This document shows, piece by piece, positions 10,431-19,131 of a DNA stretch of 64,000 nucleotides. The DNA is taken from contig JAFEDK010000008.1 in the NCBI GenBank assembly GCA_018241665.1, positions 455,050-519,049 on the forward strand, written 5' to 3'. The notes below the pieces were generated by a model, which was not told the DNA's origin, did not search any database, and saw only the letters and a list, made by a program, of their open reading frames with translations. Numbering within the stretch: the first letter of the stretch is position 1; each line of letters begins with the position of its first letter. The DNA comes from Pseudomonadota bacterium. Lineage in GTDB: Bacteria > Pseudomonadota > Gammaproteobacteria > Burkholderiales > Rhodocyclaceae. Both the position numbers and the translations under genes were made by a program.

Positions 10431-11476
10431 CAGGTTTTCTCCCCTTCCATGCGACCAAGACGCATCAGAAGCAGCTTCGAGAGCGCCAGCACGACAAAAG
10501 TCACAAAGAACAAAATGAGCCCCAACTCAATCAACGAGGCAACGTGCAGATCCGAAGCTGCCTCTGCAAACTCGTTGGCCAGCGTAGAGGCTATGCTGTT
10601 GCCAGCCTCATACAGTGACGGACTGATACGGTGGGCGTTGCCGATCACGAAGGTGACCGCCATGGTCTCACCCAGCGCACGCCCCAGACCCAGCATCACC
10701 CCACCAATGACACCTACACGCGTGTATGGCAACACGACGTTCCAGACAACCTCCCAGGTCGTTGCCCCCAGGCCATAGGCCGACTCCTTGAGAATCCCGG
10801 GCACGACTTCAAACACATCGCGCATTACGGATGCGATGAAGGGGATGACCATCACAGCCAGGATCAAACCCGCCGAGAGGATGCCGATACCGTTCTTTGG
10901 TCCCTGAAACAGGCTACCCAAAAAAGGAATATTACCGAGCGTCATCGACAGCGCTGGCTGGACATAATCGGCAAACAGAGGCGCAAAGACAAACAACCCC
11001 CACATGCCGTAAATGATGCTCGGGACTGCTGCCAGCAATTCGACAGCAATGCCCAGCGGACTGCGCAGGGCCGGCGGGCAAAGCTCGGTCAGAAACACCG
11101 CGATCCCAAAACTGACAGGAATGGCAACAACCAACGCAATAACGGAAGTGCTGAGCGTTCCATACACGGAAATGAGGCCACCAAACTTGTCGGTAACCGG
11201 ATTCCACTCGGAACTAAACGGAAAGCCGAAGCCGAATTCCTTGATTGCTGGCCATGCGCCATAAAGCAAAGAGCCCAGAATAGCCGCCAGAATAGCCAGG
11301 ACGGAGAACGCGAAGAAACGCGTCAGCTGATGGAACAACGCATCCTGGAAACGCTGGGCTCGCATGCGATCCTTCGGCGGCTCGGGTTGCTTCACTCCGG
11401 ACACAGATTCAGCAAGGCCGGATACGCCGCCGGCCGACGCACTGCCGGCGCCTAACACAGAACTATGGGAAGACAT
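10430..11476 (-). CDS. pstC: Phosphate ABC transporter permease PstC
   Basis: Second membrane subunit of the Pst phosphate importer, partner of PstA. The 348-residue protein has a cytoplasmic N-terminal extension of about 45 residues, then six membrane helices. The family features [17 protein letters not shown] and the coupling segment [16 protein letters not shown] are clear. It is translationally coupled to pstA by an ATGA overlap. An 86-base gap with a hairpin separates it from pstS. Confidence 0.95.
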   Translation of the reverse strand: MSSHSSVLGAGSASAGGVSGLAESVSGVKQPEPPKDRMRAQRFQDALFHQLTRFFAFSVLAILAAILGSLLYGAWPAIKEFGFGFPFSSEWNPVTDKFGGLISVYGTLSTSVIALVVAIPVSFGIAVFLTELCPPALRSPLGIAVELLAAVPSIIYGMWGLFVFAPLFADYVQPALSMTLGNIPFLGSLFQGPKNGIGILSAGLILAVMVIPFIASVMRDVFEVVPGILKESAYGLGATTWEVVWNVVLPYTRVGVIGGVMLGLGRALGETMAVTFVIGNAHRISPSLYEAGNSIASTLANEFAEAASDLHVASLIELGLILFFVTFVVLALSKLLLMRLGRMEGEKT

Positions 11477-11502
11477 TGCAGCTTACCGTTTCAATCTAGC
11501 AA

Positions 11503-11548
11503 ACAAAACGGATGGACGAGCAGCGATTCCGCCACCCATCCATCCCGT
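11503..11548 (-). terminator. Hairpin between pstS and pstC, possible partial terminator
   Basis: On the minus strand ACGGGATGG, a 20-odd base loop, and CCATCCGT can pair (one bulged base), followed by GTTTTGTTTG. A leaky terminator or 3'-end stabiliser at this position would let pstS be expressed above the permease genes, as is common for binding-protein operons. The loop is long, so the call is tentative. Confidence 0.45.
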
Positions 11549-11562
11549 CTAATTGGAACTGC

Positions 11563-12600
11563 TTACTTCCAAACCGGGTGGCCGGAAGAATCTTTCAGGT
11601 TCGCGCGCCACGCGGCATCGATCTGCTTGACGAGGGCTGCAGGCAATGCCACGTAGTCCAGCTCTTCGGCAGTCTTCTGGCCACTCTTGAAAGCCCAGTC
11701 GAAGAACTTGAGCACTTCAGCGCCCTTGACAGCATCTGCCTGCACCTTATGCATCAGCACGAAGCTCGCACCCGTGATCGGCCAGCTGGTCTTGCCAGGC
11801 TGCTCGGTCAGGATCTCGCCAAAGCCCGGAACCTTGTTCCACTCGGCATAAGCTGCGGCAGCCTGGAAGGTCAGGTCATCCGGCTGTACATATTCGCCCG
11901 CCTTGTTCTTGAGGGACAGGTGGATCATCTTGTTCTTCTTGGCGTAGGCGTATTCCACATAGCCGATACCGCCCTTGATGCGCTGAACATAGGATGCCAC
12001 GCCTTCGTTACCCTTGCCGCCCACACCTTCCGGCCACTGAACAGCGGTGCCCATTCCAACCTTGTCTTTCCACTCGACGCTCACCTTGGAAAGATAGTTG
12101 GTAAAGAGGAAGGTCGTACCAGAGCCGTCGGCGCGACGAACCACGGTGATGTTCTCGTCCGGCAGCTTGACGCCGGCATTGAGGGCGACAATTGCCGGGT
12201 CATTCCACTTCTTGACCTTGCCAAGGTAGATGTCGGCGAGCAGCGCCCCCGTCATCTTCATGCTGCCAGGTGCGACGCCGTCCAGATTGACAACGGGCAC
12301 AACACCACCGATAACTGCCGGAAACTGCACCAACCCATCTTTCTCAAGCTCTTCTGCCTTGAGCGGCATGTCCGAAGCGCCGAAATCAACCGTCTTGGCC
12401 TTGATCTGTTTGATGCCACCACCGGAGCCGATGGACTGGTAGTTCAGACCAACACTGGTCTTGGCCTTATAGGCCTCAGCCCACTTGGAGTAGATTGGGT
12501 ACGGAAAAGTGGCGCCAGCACCGGTGATATCGGCGGCCTGAACGACGGCGGCACCCCCCAGAGCGACAACGAACGAACAGGCACGAACGAAACCTTGCAT
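11563..12600 (-). CDS. pstS: Phosphate-binding periplasmic protein PstS
   Basis: Periplasmic receptor that delivers inorganic phosphate to PstCAB. The 345-residue protein has a signal peptide cut after about residue 22 (VVQAA/DITGAG), the N-terminal motif GAGATFPYPIYSKW and the phosphate-binding segments SIGSGGGIKQI and RADGSGTTFLFTNYL. The ATG at 12600 is preceded by GGAG at a good distance; in-frame codons further upstream (to 12669) are discounted. First gene of the pst operon, with a Pho box about 110 bases upstream. Confidence 0.96.
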   Translation of the reverse strand: MQGFVRACSFVVALGGAAVVQAADITGAGATFPYPIYSKWAEAYKAKTSVGLNYQSIGSGGGIKQIKAKTVDFGASDMPLKAEELEKDGLVQFPAVIGGVVPVVNLDGVAPGSMKMTGALLADIYLGKVKKWNDPAIVALNAGVKLPDENITVVRRADGSGTTFLFTNYLSKVSVEWKDKVGMGTAVQWPEGVGGKGNEGVASYVQRIKGGIGYVEYAYAKKNKMIHLSLKNKAGEYVQPDDLTFQAAAAYAEWNKVPGFGEILTEQPGKTSWPITGASFVLMHKVQADAVKGAEVLKFFDWAFKSGQKTAEELDYVALPAALVKQIDAAWRANLKDSSGHPVWK

Positions 12601-12693
12601 GAAATTCTCCATCGTAGAGACGAACTGCGAATCAGCTGGATATACACAAACCAACCGCCCCAAAAGCACACATGCACCCTCAGGACAAATCGA

Positions 12694-12727
12694 ATTCTAC
12701 GATTGGAAAATTTCAGATTTGTGACAT
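12694..12727 (-). promoter_or_regulatory. Pho box and -10 element of the pstS promoter
   Basis: On the minus strand ATGTCACAAATCTGAAAT (12727-12710) matches the PhoB consensus CTGTCATAAATCTGTCAT at 14 of 18 positions, including both direct-repeat cores. Ten bases further on is TAGAAT (12699-12694), the spacing expected between a Pho box and the -10 element. It indicates phosphate-starvation control by PhoB, whose gene is not in the window. Confidence 0.75.
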
Positions 12728-12743
12728 GTTGCGATGCAGCACA

Positions 12744-14096
12744 TCACATTGCCGCACTACGCACGACCTCCGCCAGCCCGTGGGCGATTCGATCGACGAC
12801 CACCGCGTCACTACCCTCGACCATAACCCGGAGCAGCGGCTCCGTTCCTGACGGCCTCAGCAGCACGCGCCCTTGCGATCCAAGCTCACGGGTCGCCACA
12901 TCGACAGCAAGCCCAATCTCGTCGGATTCCGTCCAGACGAACCCCGGATTGATACGGACGTTGATGAGTCGCTGCGGATAGAACACCAGATCAGCGCACA
13001 TCTCCTTCAGCGACACCCCTTGCTGGCGAAGCGCTGCCAGCACTTGAAGCCCGGCGATGATTCCATCGCCGGTCGTGTGCCGGTCCAGGCAGATGATGTG
13101 CCCCGAATTCTCCCCCCCGATACGCCAGCCCTTCTCGTGCATCAGTTCAAGCACATATCGATCGCCAACCTTCGCACGGGCGAAAGGCAGACCCAGCCTG
13201 CCGATCGCATGCTCGAAACCGAGATTGCTCATCAAAGTACCAACGACTCCGCCGCGAAGACCAGTCTCGCACGCGGCCTTGGCGATGACGTAGAGCAACT
13301 TGTCTCCATCGTAGATATTGCCTTCGGCATCCGCCATCACGATACGGTCGCCATCTCCGTCGAGGGAGATCCCGAGATCAGCGCCACTCCTCAGCACGGC
13401 ATCACGAATGCTGGCAGGCGCAGTCGCGCCTACACCGTCATTGATATTCGTGCCGTTAGGCTCGACCCCAACCAATACGGTCTCCGCCCCCAGCTCATGG
13501 AAAACCTTCGGCGCCACCATGTACGCAGCCCCATGCGCACAATCCAGCGCAATCTTCAGGCCTCGCAAGTCCAGCTCATTGGGGAAGGTGTTCTTGCAGA
13601 ACTCGACGTAACGACCTCTTGCATCGTCGATGCGACGCGCCTTGCCCAAGGACGCAGACGGCTCACACCCCATCGGCTCATCAAGGCGCGCTTCAATCTC
13701 CAGCTCGACGGCGTCCGGCAGCTTGGTACCCGCGGCACTGAAGAACTTGATGCCGTTATCCTCGAATGGATTGTGAGATGCGGAAATCACCACGCCCACC
13801 TGGAGGCGCAGCGCACGGGTCAGATACGCAATCGCAGGCGTCGGCAAGGGCCCTGCCAGATAAACGTCGACACCAGCCGCGGAAAAGCCGGCCTCCAGCG
13901 CCGACTCGAGCATGTATCCCGAAATACGGGTGTCCTTGCCGATGATCACGGCAGGCCGCTCTCCCTGACGCAACTGCTCGTGAGCAACCAGCGTCTTGCC
14001 GGCCGCGTATCCAAGCCGCAGACAGAAATCTGGCGTAATCGGCAATTCGCCGACACGACCGCGCACGCCATCGGTTCCAAAATAACGTCGAGACAT
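12744..14096 (-). CDS. glmM: Phosphoglucosamine mutase
   Basis: Converts glucosamine 6-phosphate to glucosamine 1-phosphate on the way to UDP-GlcNAc for peptidoglycan and lipopolysaccharide. The 450-residue protein has the family start [13 protein letters not shown], the phosphoserine active site ISASHNP (Ser107) and the metal-binding loop DGDGDR. The start at 14096 is set by a GGGGAG site directly upstream; the frame stays open to 14270 but that extension is not conserved. It lies 64 bases after folP, the usual ftsH-folP-glmM order. Confidence 0.96.
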   Translation of the reverse strand: MSRRYFGTDGVRGRVGELPITPDFCLRLGYAAGKTLVAHEQLRQGERPAVIIGKDTRISGYMLESALEAGFSAAGVDVYLAGPLPTPAIAYLTRALRLQVGVVISASHNPFEDNGIKFFSAAGTKLPDAVELEIEARLDEPMGCEPSASLGKARRIDDARGRYVEFCKNTFPNELDLRGLKIALDCAHGAAYMVAPKVFHELGAETVLVGVEPNGTNINDGVGATAPASIRDAVLRSGADLGISLDGDGDRIVMADAEGNIYDGDKLLYVIAKAACETGLRGGVVGTLMSNLGFEHAIGRLGLPFARAKVGDRYVLELMHEKGWRIGGENSGHIICLDRHTTGDGIIAGLQVLAALRQQGVSLKEMCADLVFYPQRLINVRINPGFVWTESDEIGLAVDVATRELGSQGRVLLRPSGTEPLLRVMVEGSDAVVVDRIAHGLAEVVRSAAM

Positions 14097-14160
14097 CTCT
14101 CCCCCGTTTGTACCCTGCCACCAAGGCATTAATAATGTTGCGCCCACAGGCGCCAGGCAA

Positions 14161-14982
14161 TCAGCGAAGCTGCTCCCACAGACGCAAGACATCACGCGTG
14201 GCTCCCACATCATGCGTTCGCACGATTCTGGCCCCATTCTGCACCGCCACCAGGGCTGCGGCGGCACCAATGACCGCTCTCTCCCCCACCGGGCGTCCGC
14301 TGATTTCTCCTAGCATGGTCTTGCGGGACATTCCGACGAGAAGCGGGAAACCGTCACCCCTCAACAGCGCCAAAGCCTTCAGCAAGGCCACATTGTGCGC
14401 GAGCGTCTTCCCAAAGCCAAAGCCTGGATCCAGTACGATCCGCTCCGCAGCCACTCCCTCAGCCCGTAGCACACCAACCCGTTGCTCTAGAAAGGACTCC
14501 ACATCCTGCAGGACGTTGCCATAGGATGGCGACGCCTGCATTGTCCCCGGCTCACCCTGCATGTGCATGACACACAAGGCAACCTTGCCGTCTTTCACCA
14601 CCTCAAGCGCCCCTGGAGCCCTGAACGCGGCGATGTCATTGATCATGTCTGCGCCGGCGGCAATGGACTCACGCATCACGACCGGCTTCACCGTATCTAC
14701 CGAGATTGGGATACCGAGTGGCACGAGCGCTTCAACCACCGGAACGACGCGGTCCAACTCCTCTTGTTCAGAGACGGACTGAGCCCCCGGACGTGATGAC
14801 TCACCACCAATATCAAGAAACTCGGCGCCTTCAGCGACAGCTTGCTCGGCGGCCCTTAGTGCTGCGTCCCGGCTCAAGTAGCCGGGCCCTGAAAAGGAGT
14901 CGGGCGTCACATTGATGATCGCCATGATCCGCGGTTTGTCGAGGTCCACTTCGAACCGGCCACAAACAAGTACTGAAGACAT
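14161..14982 (-). CDS. folP: Dihydropteroate synthase
   Basis: Joins p-aminobenzoate to 6-hydroxymethyl-dihydropterin diphosphate in folate synthesis; it is the target of sulfonamides. The 273-residue TIM barrel shows the two family signatures, [15 protein letters not shown] near residue 20 and [13 protein letters not shown] near residue 55, plus the DPGFGFGKT segment. It follows ftsH, from which it is separated by a strong terminator, so it may have its own promoter; none is obvious in the short gap. Confidence 0.96.
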   Translation of the reverse strand: MSSVLVCGRFEVDLDKPRIMAIINVTPDSFSGPGYLSRDAALRAAEQAVAEGAEFLDIGGESSRPGAQSVSEQEELDRVVPVVEALVPLGIPISVDTVKPVVMRESIAAGADMINDIAAFRAPGALEVVKDGKVALCVMHMQGEPGTMQASPSYGNVLQDVESFLEQRVGVLRAEGVAAERIVLDPGFGFGKTLAHNVALLKALALLRGDGFPLLVGMSRKTMLGEISGRPVGERAVIGAAAALVAVQNGARIVRTHDVGATRDVLRLWEQLR

Positions 14983-14992
14983 ATCTGCTCTT

Positions 14993-15025
14993 TAAATGAA
15001 AGGGCCGGCTCACAAGAGCCGGCCC
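14993..15025 (-). terminator. Rho-independent terminator after ftsH
   Basis: A perfect 10-bp stem (GGGCCGGCTC / GAGCCGGCCC, loop of 4) at 15002-15025 is followed on the minus strand by TTTCATTTAAAG. It lies about 25 bases past the ftsH stop codon and just before folP. Confidence 0.85.
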
Positions 15026-15049
15026 GCAATCAATCCGGAAACCTGAAAC

Positions 15050-16942
15050 TCAAGCAGCAGGCGCCGCAGCCGTCGGCGCAGCCCCCGTGCTGTCGTCACT
15101 CGGACGCTTCGGGGGTTGAGACGAGGGCTTGGGAGGGCGCGGCACGCGCCCCGCCATGATGTCGTCGATCTGGTCCGCGTCAATGGTTTCCATCTCGAGC
15201 AACGCAGCCGTCATCGCTTCAACCTTGTCCCGGCTTTCCTCGATCAGCCGCCGCGCCAGCGCGTACTGCTGATCCAGAATGCGGCGGATCTCTGCATCAA
15301 CCTTCTGCAGCGTCGCCTCAGACATGTTCTTGTGCGTCGTGACGGAGCGCCCAAGGAAGACTTCGCCCTCCTCTTCACCGTACACCATCGGCCCGAGGTT
15401 ATCGGACATCCCCCACTGCGTCACCATCCGGCGGGCCAAATCCGTCGCTCGCTGAAAATCATTCGACGCGCCCGTCGTCATCTGATTCATGAAGATCTCT
15501 TCGGCAATCCGTCCCCCGAAGAGGACCGCGATGGTTTGGAGCAAACGCTCCCGATCCTGGCTATAGCGGTCCTGCTCCGGCAACTGCATGGTCACACCAA
15601 GCGCCCGACCGCGCGGAATGATCGTGACCTTGTGGACCGGATCGGTCTTGGTCAAGCACTTGGCAACGATCGCATGGCCCGATTCATGATAAGCCGTATT
15701 CCGGCGCTCCTCCTCCGGCATGACCATGGACCGGCGCTCGGCGCCCATCATGATCTTGTCCTTCGCGCGCTCGAAATCGTCCATATCCACCAGCCGCTTG
15801 TTACCGCGCGCTGCAAACAGGGCCGCCTCGTTCACGAGGTTAGCAAGATCGGCACCGGCAAAGCCCGGGCAACCACGTGCGAGAATCAACGCATCGACGT
15901 CCGGAGCAATCGGCACCTTGCGCATATGGACGCGCAAGATCTGCTCGCGCCCCCGGATATCAGGCAGCGGAACCACGACCTGACGGTCAAACCGGCCCGG
16001 ACGCAGCAAGGCCGGGTCGAGGACGTCAGGACGGTTGGTCGCGGCGATCACGATAACGCCCGACACGCCTTCGAAACCGTCCATCTCCACCAGCAACTGG
16101 TTAAGGGTCTGCTCGCGCTCATCGTTGCCGCCACCAAGACCTGCACCACGCTGACGCCCCACCGCATCGATTTCATCGATGAAGATGATGCACGGAGCCT
16201 GCTTCTTGGCCTGTTCGAACATGTCGCGAACACGCGCGGCACCGACACCGACGAACATCTCCACGAAATCGGAACCGGAAATCGAGAAAAACGGAACCTT
16301 GGCTTCGCCCGCAATCGCCTTTGCCAACAAGGTCTTGCCGGTACCCGGGGAGCCAACCATCAGCACACCCTTCGGAATGTGGCCGCCCAGTTTCTGGAAC
16401 TTGGACGGGTCGCGGAGAAACTCGACGAGTTCCCCGACCTCTTCCTTGGCTTCGTCGCAACCGGCGACATCGGCAAAGGTAACCGTATTGGCGGTCTCGT
16501 CCAGCATCTTGGCCTTCGACTTGCCGAAGGAGAACGCACCACCACGCCCGCCCCCCTGCATCTGGCGCATGAAAAACACCCATACGCCGATGAGCAGGAT
16601 CATCGGGAACCAGGACACAAAGATGTTCATCAGGAAGGATTGTTCTTCCTCAGGCTTCGAGGCCGTGACCTTCACGCCGTAACGCATCAGGTCGCCGACC
16701 ATCCAGATATCCTGAACGCCCGGCGTATATACGGTGATCTGGCGGCCATCCTGGGTCGTGGCGCGTACGGTACGCCCATCCACAACCGCCTTGGAAATCT
16801 TGCCCTGCTTCGCGTCCTCCATGAACTGGGAGTACTCGACCGAATTCTGGGCCGCCTGACGATTGTTGAACTGGTTGAAGACCGTCATCAAAACGACGCC
16901 GATCACCAACCAGATCGCAAGATTCTTGAATAGATTGTTCAA
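15050..16942 (-). CDS. ftsH: ATP-dependent zinc metalloprotease FtsH
   Basis: Membrane-anchored AAA+ protease that degrades misfolded membrane proteins and regulatory proteins such as sigma-32 and LpxC. The 630-residue protein has two membrane helices (about 5-22 and 108-126), Walker A GSPGTGKT at 197-204, Walker B IIFIDEID near 252-259, the second region of homology ending in RPGRFDR near 314-320, and the zinc site HESGH at 419-423. The C-terminal tail is Pro/Ala-rich. A good promoter lies in the 113-base gap after rlmE. Length and domains are normal for the family. Confidence 0.97.
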   Translation of the reverse strand: MNNLFKNLAIWLVIGVVLMTVFNQFNNRQAAQNSVEYSQFMEDAKQGKISKAVVDGRTVRATTQDGRQITVYTPGVQDIWMVGDLMRYGVKVTASKPEEEQSFLMNIFVSWFPMILLIGVWVFFMRQMQGGGRGGAFSFGKSKAKMLDETANTVTFADVAGCDEAKEEVGELVEFLRDPSKFQKLGGHIPKGVLMVGSPGTGKTLLAKAIAGEAKVPFFSISGSDFVEMFVGVGAARVRDMFEQAKKQAPCIIFIDEIDAVGRQRGAGLGGGNDEREQTLNQLLVEMDGFEGVSGVIVIAATNRPDVLDPALLRPGRFDRQVVVPLPDIRGREQILRVHMRKVPIAPDVDALILARGCPGFAGADLANLVNEAALFAARGNKRLVDMDDFERAKDKIMMGAERRSMVMPEEERRNTAYHESGHAIVAKCLTKTDPVHKVTIIPRGRALGVTMQLPEQDRYSQDRERLLQTIAVLFGGRIAEEIFMNQMTTGASNDFQRATDLARRMVTQWGMSDNLGPMVYGEEEGEVFLGRSVTTHKNMSEATLQKVDAEIRRILDQQYALARRLIEESRDKVEAMTAALLEMETIDADQIDDIMAGRVPRPPKPSSQPPKRPSDDSTGAAPTAAAPAA

Positions 16943-16987
16943 AACGATTCCTTGAAAGCCCGACTGGGGCCACAGCCTAGTGGACTG

Positions 16988-17016
16988 ATTCTATGTCTGA
17001 TCGTTCGCAGGATCAA
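16988..17016 (-). promoter_or_regulatory. Sigma-70 promoter for ftsH
   Basis: On the minus strand TTGATC (17016-17011) and TAGAAT (16993-16988) are 17 bases apart, in the rlmE-ftsH gap. The spacer and flanks contain repeated TGATC motifs, so an additional factor could bind, but this is speculation. I found no sigma-32-type element on this strand here. Confidence 0.65.
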
Positions 17017-17055
17017 ATGATCGTAACCATAGCCTGAAGCAATGATCAGCATGCC

Positions 17056-17676
17056 CTAAGCCCGCAAGGTACTGCCCAGTAAATACACCTCGGAGCTGCG
17101 TCCTCGCGACGCCTGCGGCTTGCGAACGACAACCGACTTGAAGGTTCGCTCGACCTCCCGGCGGAACTCGTCGAAACCCTGCCCCTGGAACACCTTTACC
17201 AGAAACTTGCCCCCAGGGCTCAAGTGCTGCCGTGCAAACTCCAGCGCAAGTTCGGCGAGATGAATGGAGCGCGCCTGGTCGCTGGTAGGGATGCCAGAAA
17301 TATTCGGCGCGATGTCGGACATCACAAGGTCTACACCCCGACCTTCCAACTGGTCCTCAAACCGAGCCACGAACTCCTCGTCGTGAAAATCCCCCTGCAT
17401 GAAGACGACCCCATTGATAGGTTCGATCGGCAGCAGATCAAGAGCAAAGACCCGGCCCCGCTCCCCAACCTTTCCGATTGCGACCTGGCTCCAGGAGCCC
17501 GGCGCAGCCCCTAGGTCGACGACTACCATGCCCGGACGGATCAACTTGTCCTTTTCGTCGATCTCCATGAGCTTGTAGGCCGCCCGGGCACGCCAGCCCT
17601 CGGTCTTGGCGCGTTGCACGAATGGATCATTCACATGCTCCATCATCCACGATTTACTGGTCTTGCTACGTTTCAT
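17056..17676 (-). CDS. rlmE: 23S rRNA (uridine-2'-O)-methyltransferase RlmE
   Basis: Heat-inducible methyltransferase (FtsJ/RrmJ) that modifies a uridine of the 23S rRNA A-loop late in 50S assembly. The 206-residue protein has the SAM-binding motif [15 protein letters not shown], the catalytic aspartate in [10 protein letters not shown], and the catalytic lysine in [10 protein letters not shown]. The ATG at 17676 ([10 protein letters not shown]) is chosen; the open frame further upstream would invade yhbY. It is divergent from yhbY and precedes ftsH, the standard rlmE-ftsH pairing. Confidence 0.95.
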   Translation of the reverse strand: MKRSKTSKSWMMEHVNDPFVQRAKTEGWRARAAYKLMEIDEKDKLIRPGMVVVDLGAAPGSWSQVAIGKVGERGRVFALDLLPIEPINGVVFMQGDFHDEEFVARFEDQLEGRGVDLVMSDIAPNISGIPTSDQARSIHLAELALEFARQHLSPGGKFLVKVFQGQGFDEFRREVERTFKSVVVRKPQASRGRSSEVYLLGSTLRA

Positions 17677-17714
17677 CGCGGTACAATTACGCCCTTTTTT
17701 CAATGAGTTGCAAA

Positions 17715-18170
17715 ATGATTGAACTTTCGCCCGCACAGCGCCGCGCATTTCGCGCGCAAGCCCACCACCTTCATCCCGTGGTCAGTGTTGCCGGCAACGG
17801 ACTGACACCCGCAGTGCTCAAGGAAATCGATCACGCCCTGCAGGCTCACGAACTGATCAAGATCCGTGTCTATGGTGATGATCGCGCCCTGCGCGAGTCC
17901 ATCCTCACGACTGTTTGCGCTGAATTGGGCGCTGCAGCCGTCCAACATATCGGCAAAACCCTGATCGTCTGGCGGGAGAAGCGCGAACAGGAAGCCTCCA
18001 AAGCACCGGGATCCGACAAGCCGAAGAAGTCGATCGCCAAGGCAAAGTCTGCCAAGGCTCTGTCGTCCCATCGCGGCCTGGCATCCCTGAAGAAAAAGGC
18101 CGGCCAGAAGAAGGATTACTGGTTCTCGGCTCCTGGCAAAGGGCCGCGGCGCCATTCTGACGACGCCTGA
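17715..18170 (+). CDS. yhbY: YhbY-family ribosome-associated RNA-binding protein
   Basis: CRM-domain protein that binds pre-50S ribosomal particles. The roughly 95-residue CRM domain opens with [20 protein letters not shown] and contains [16 protein letters not shown] and [12 protein letters not shown]; a basic Lys-rich tail of about 55 residues follows. The start is uncertain: ATG at 17715 (MIELSP) fits homologs, an ATG four codons earlier (17703) is possible, and neither has a clear ribosome-binding site. It is transcribed away from rlmE, and a TACAAT element at about 17682 may belong to its promoter. Confidence 0.9.
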   Translation: MIELSPAQRRAFRAQAHHLHPVVSVAGNGLTPAVLKEIDHALQAHELIKIRVYGDDRALRESILTTVCAELGAAAVQHIGKTLIVWREKREQEASKAPGSDKPKKSIAKAKSAKALSSHRGLASLKKKAGQKKDYWFSAPGKGPRRHSDDA

Positions 18171-18183
18171 GCGGCCTCGCTCA

Positions 18184-18645
18184 TCAACGCAAACCCTTGC
18201 CCTGCCAGACCACCAACAACAAACCGAGCAGGCTTTCCACTAGATAGACAACACTGGAAACGCCGTGCCATGCCATGAAACGGCTACGCAGGGCGCTTTC
18301 CATTACTTCGCGCGGGAAAGAGTCGGCCTTGAGCTGCGCAAGTATCGGCTGAATCCCGAAATAACCTGCCAGGGTCAGCAACAACATCAGAAAAACCAGC
18401 CAGAACACGCCGCTCTTGAAGGCTGCACCATTCTTGCGCAGGGCCACGAACACCATCAGATAGCAAGCCGACGCGATTCCCAGCCAAGCCACGTAGGCAA
18501 ACATTTCCCCCGCCAGGCGCCCTGCCAGCATCCGGTCGTCGAGCAAGCGGAACAGCGTGGGAGCGGCAAGATAGCCGATCGCCCACAGCGCCCCAACCCA
18601 CAGGGTGATCAGGGTGCTGTAGACGTATTCCGCCAGTCGGGACAT
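18184..18645 (-). CDS. DUF4149-type integral membrane protein
   Basis: A 153-residue inner-membrane protein with four predicted hydrophobic helices (about residues 8-30, 48-68, 78-98 and 125-147). The N-terminal LWVGALWAIGYLAAPTLF resembles the DUF4149 family. Its function is unknown. It starts 9 bases after greA, so it is probably the last gene of a carA-carB-greA unit. It is convergent with yhbY, whose stop is 13 bases away, and no terminator separates the two. The family call is from pattern memory, not a search. Confidence 0.75.
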   Translation of the reverse strand: MSRLAEYVYSTLITLWVGALWAIGYLAAPTLFRLLDDRMLAGRLAGEMFAYVAWLGIASACYLMVFVALRKNGAAFKSGVFWLVFLMLLLTLAGYFGIQPILAQLKADSFPREVMESALRSRFMAWHGVSSVVYLVESLLGLLLVVWQGKGLR

Positions 18646-18654
18646 GAGGCCTGA

Positions 18655-19131
18655 TTACTCGTAACGAACGTCGATCAGTTCAAGCTCACGCACGCCGCCG
18701 GGAGCCTGCACTTCAGCCACATCGCCGGCAAACTTGCCGATCAGCGCCCGAGCGATCGGAGAGCTGATCGCGATCTTGCCAGCCTTGATGTCCGCCTCGT
18801 CGTCACCGACGATCTGGTAAGTCACCGTTTCGCCGGTGTCCAGATCTTCGAGTTCGACGGTGGCGCCGAAGACACATCGGCCATCCGCATCCAGCAGCTT
18901 CGGATCGATGATCTGGGCATTTGAGAGCTTGCCTTCCACCTCACGAATGCGTCCCTCGATGAAGCCCTGCCGCTCCTTGGCCGCGTCGTATTCGGCGTTT
19001 TCGGAAAGGTCTCCATGGGAACGCGCCTCTGCGATCGCCGCAATGACATCCGGACGATCAACGGTCTTCAGGCGATGCAGCTCCTGGCGCAGCAACTCTG
19101 CGCCAGCAACGGTCAGCGGTACCTTGTTCAT
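18655..19131 (-). CDS. greA: Transcription elongation factor GreA
   Basis: Rescues backtracked RNA polymerase by stimulating transcript cleavage through the secondary channel. The 158-residue protein has the N-terminal coiled coil with [20 protein letters not shown], whose acidic tip residues are intact, and the C-terminal FKBP-like domain ending in [16 protein letters not shown]. It overlaps the carB stop by ATGA, so its translation is coupled to carB. Confidence 0.96.
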   Translation of the reverse strand: MNKVPLTVAGAELLRQELHRLKTVDRPDVIAAIAEARSHGDLSENAEYDAAKERQGFIEGRIREVEGKLSNAQIIDPKLLDADGRCVFGATVELEDLDTGETVTYQIVGDDEADIKAGKIAISSPIARALIGKFAGDVAEVQAPGGVRELELIDVRYE

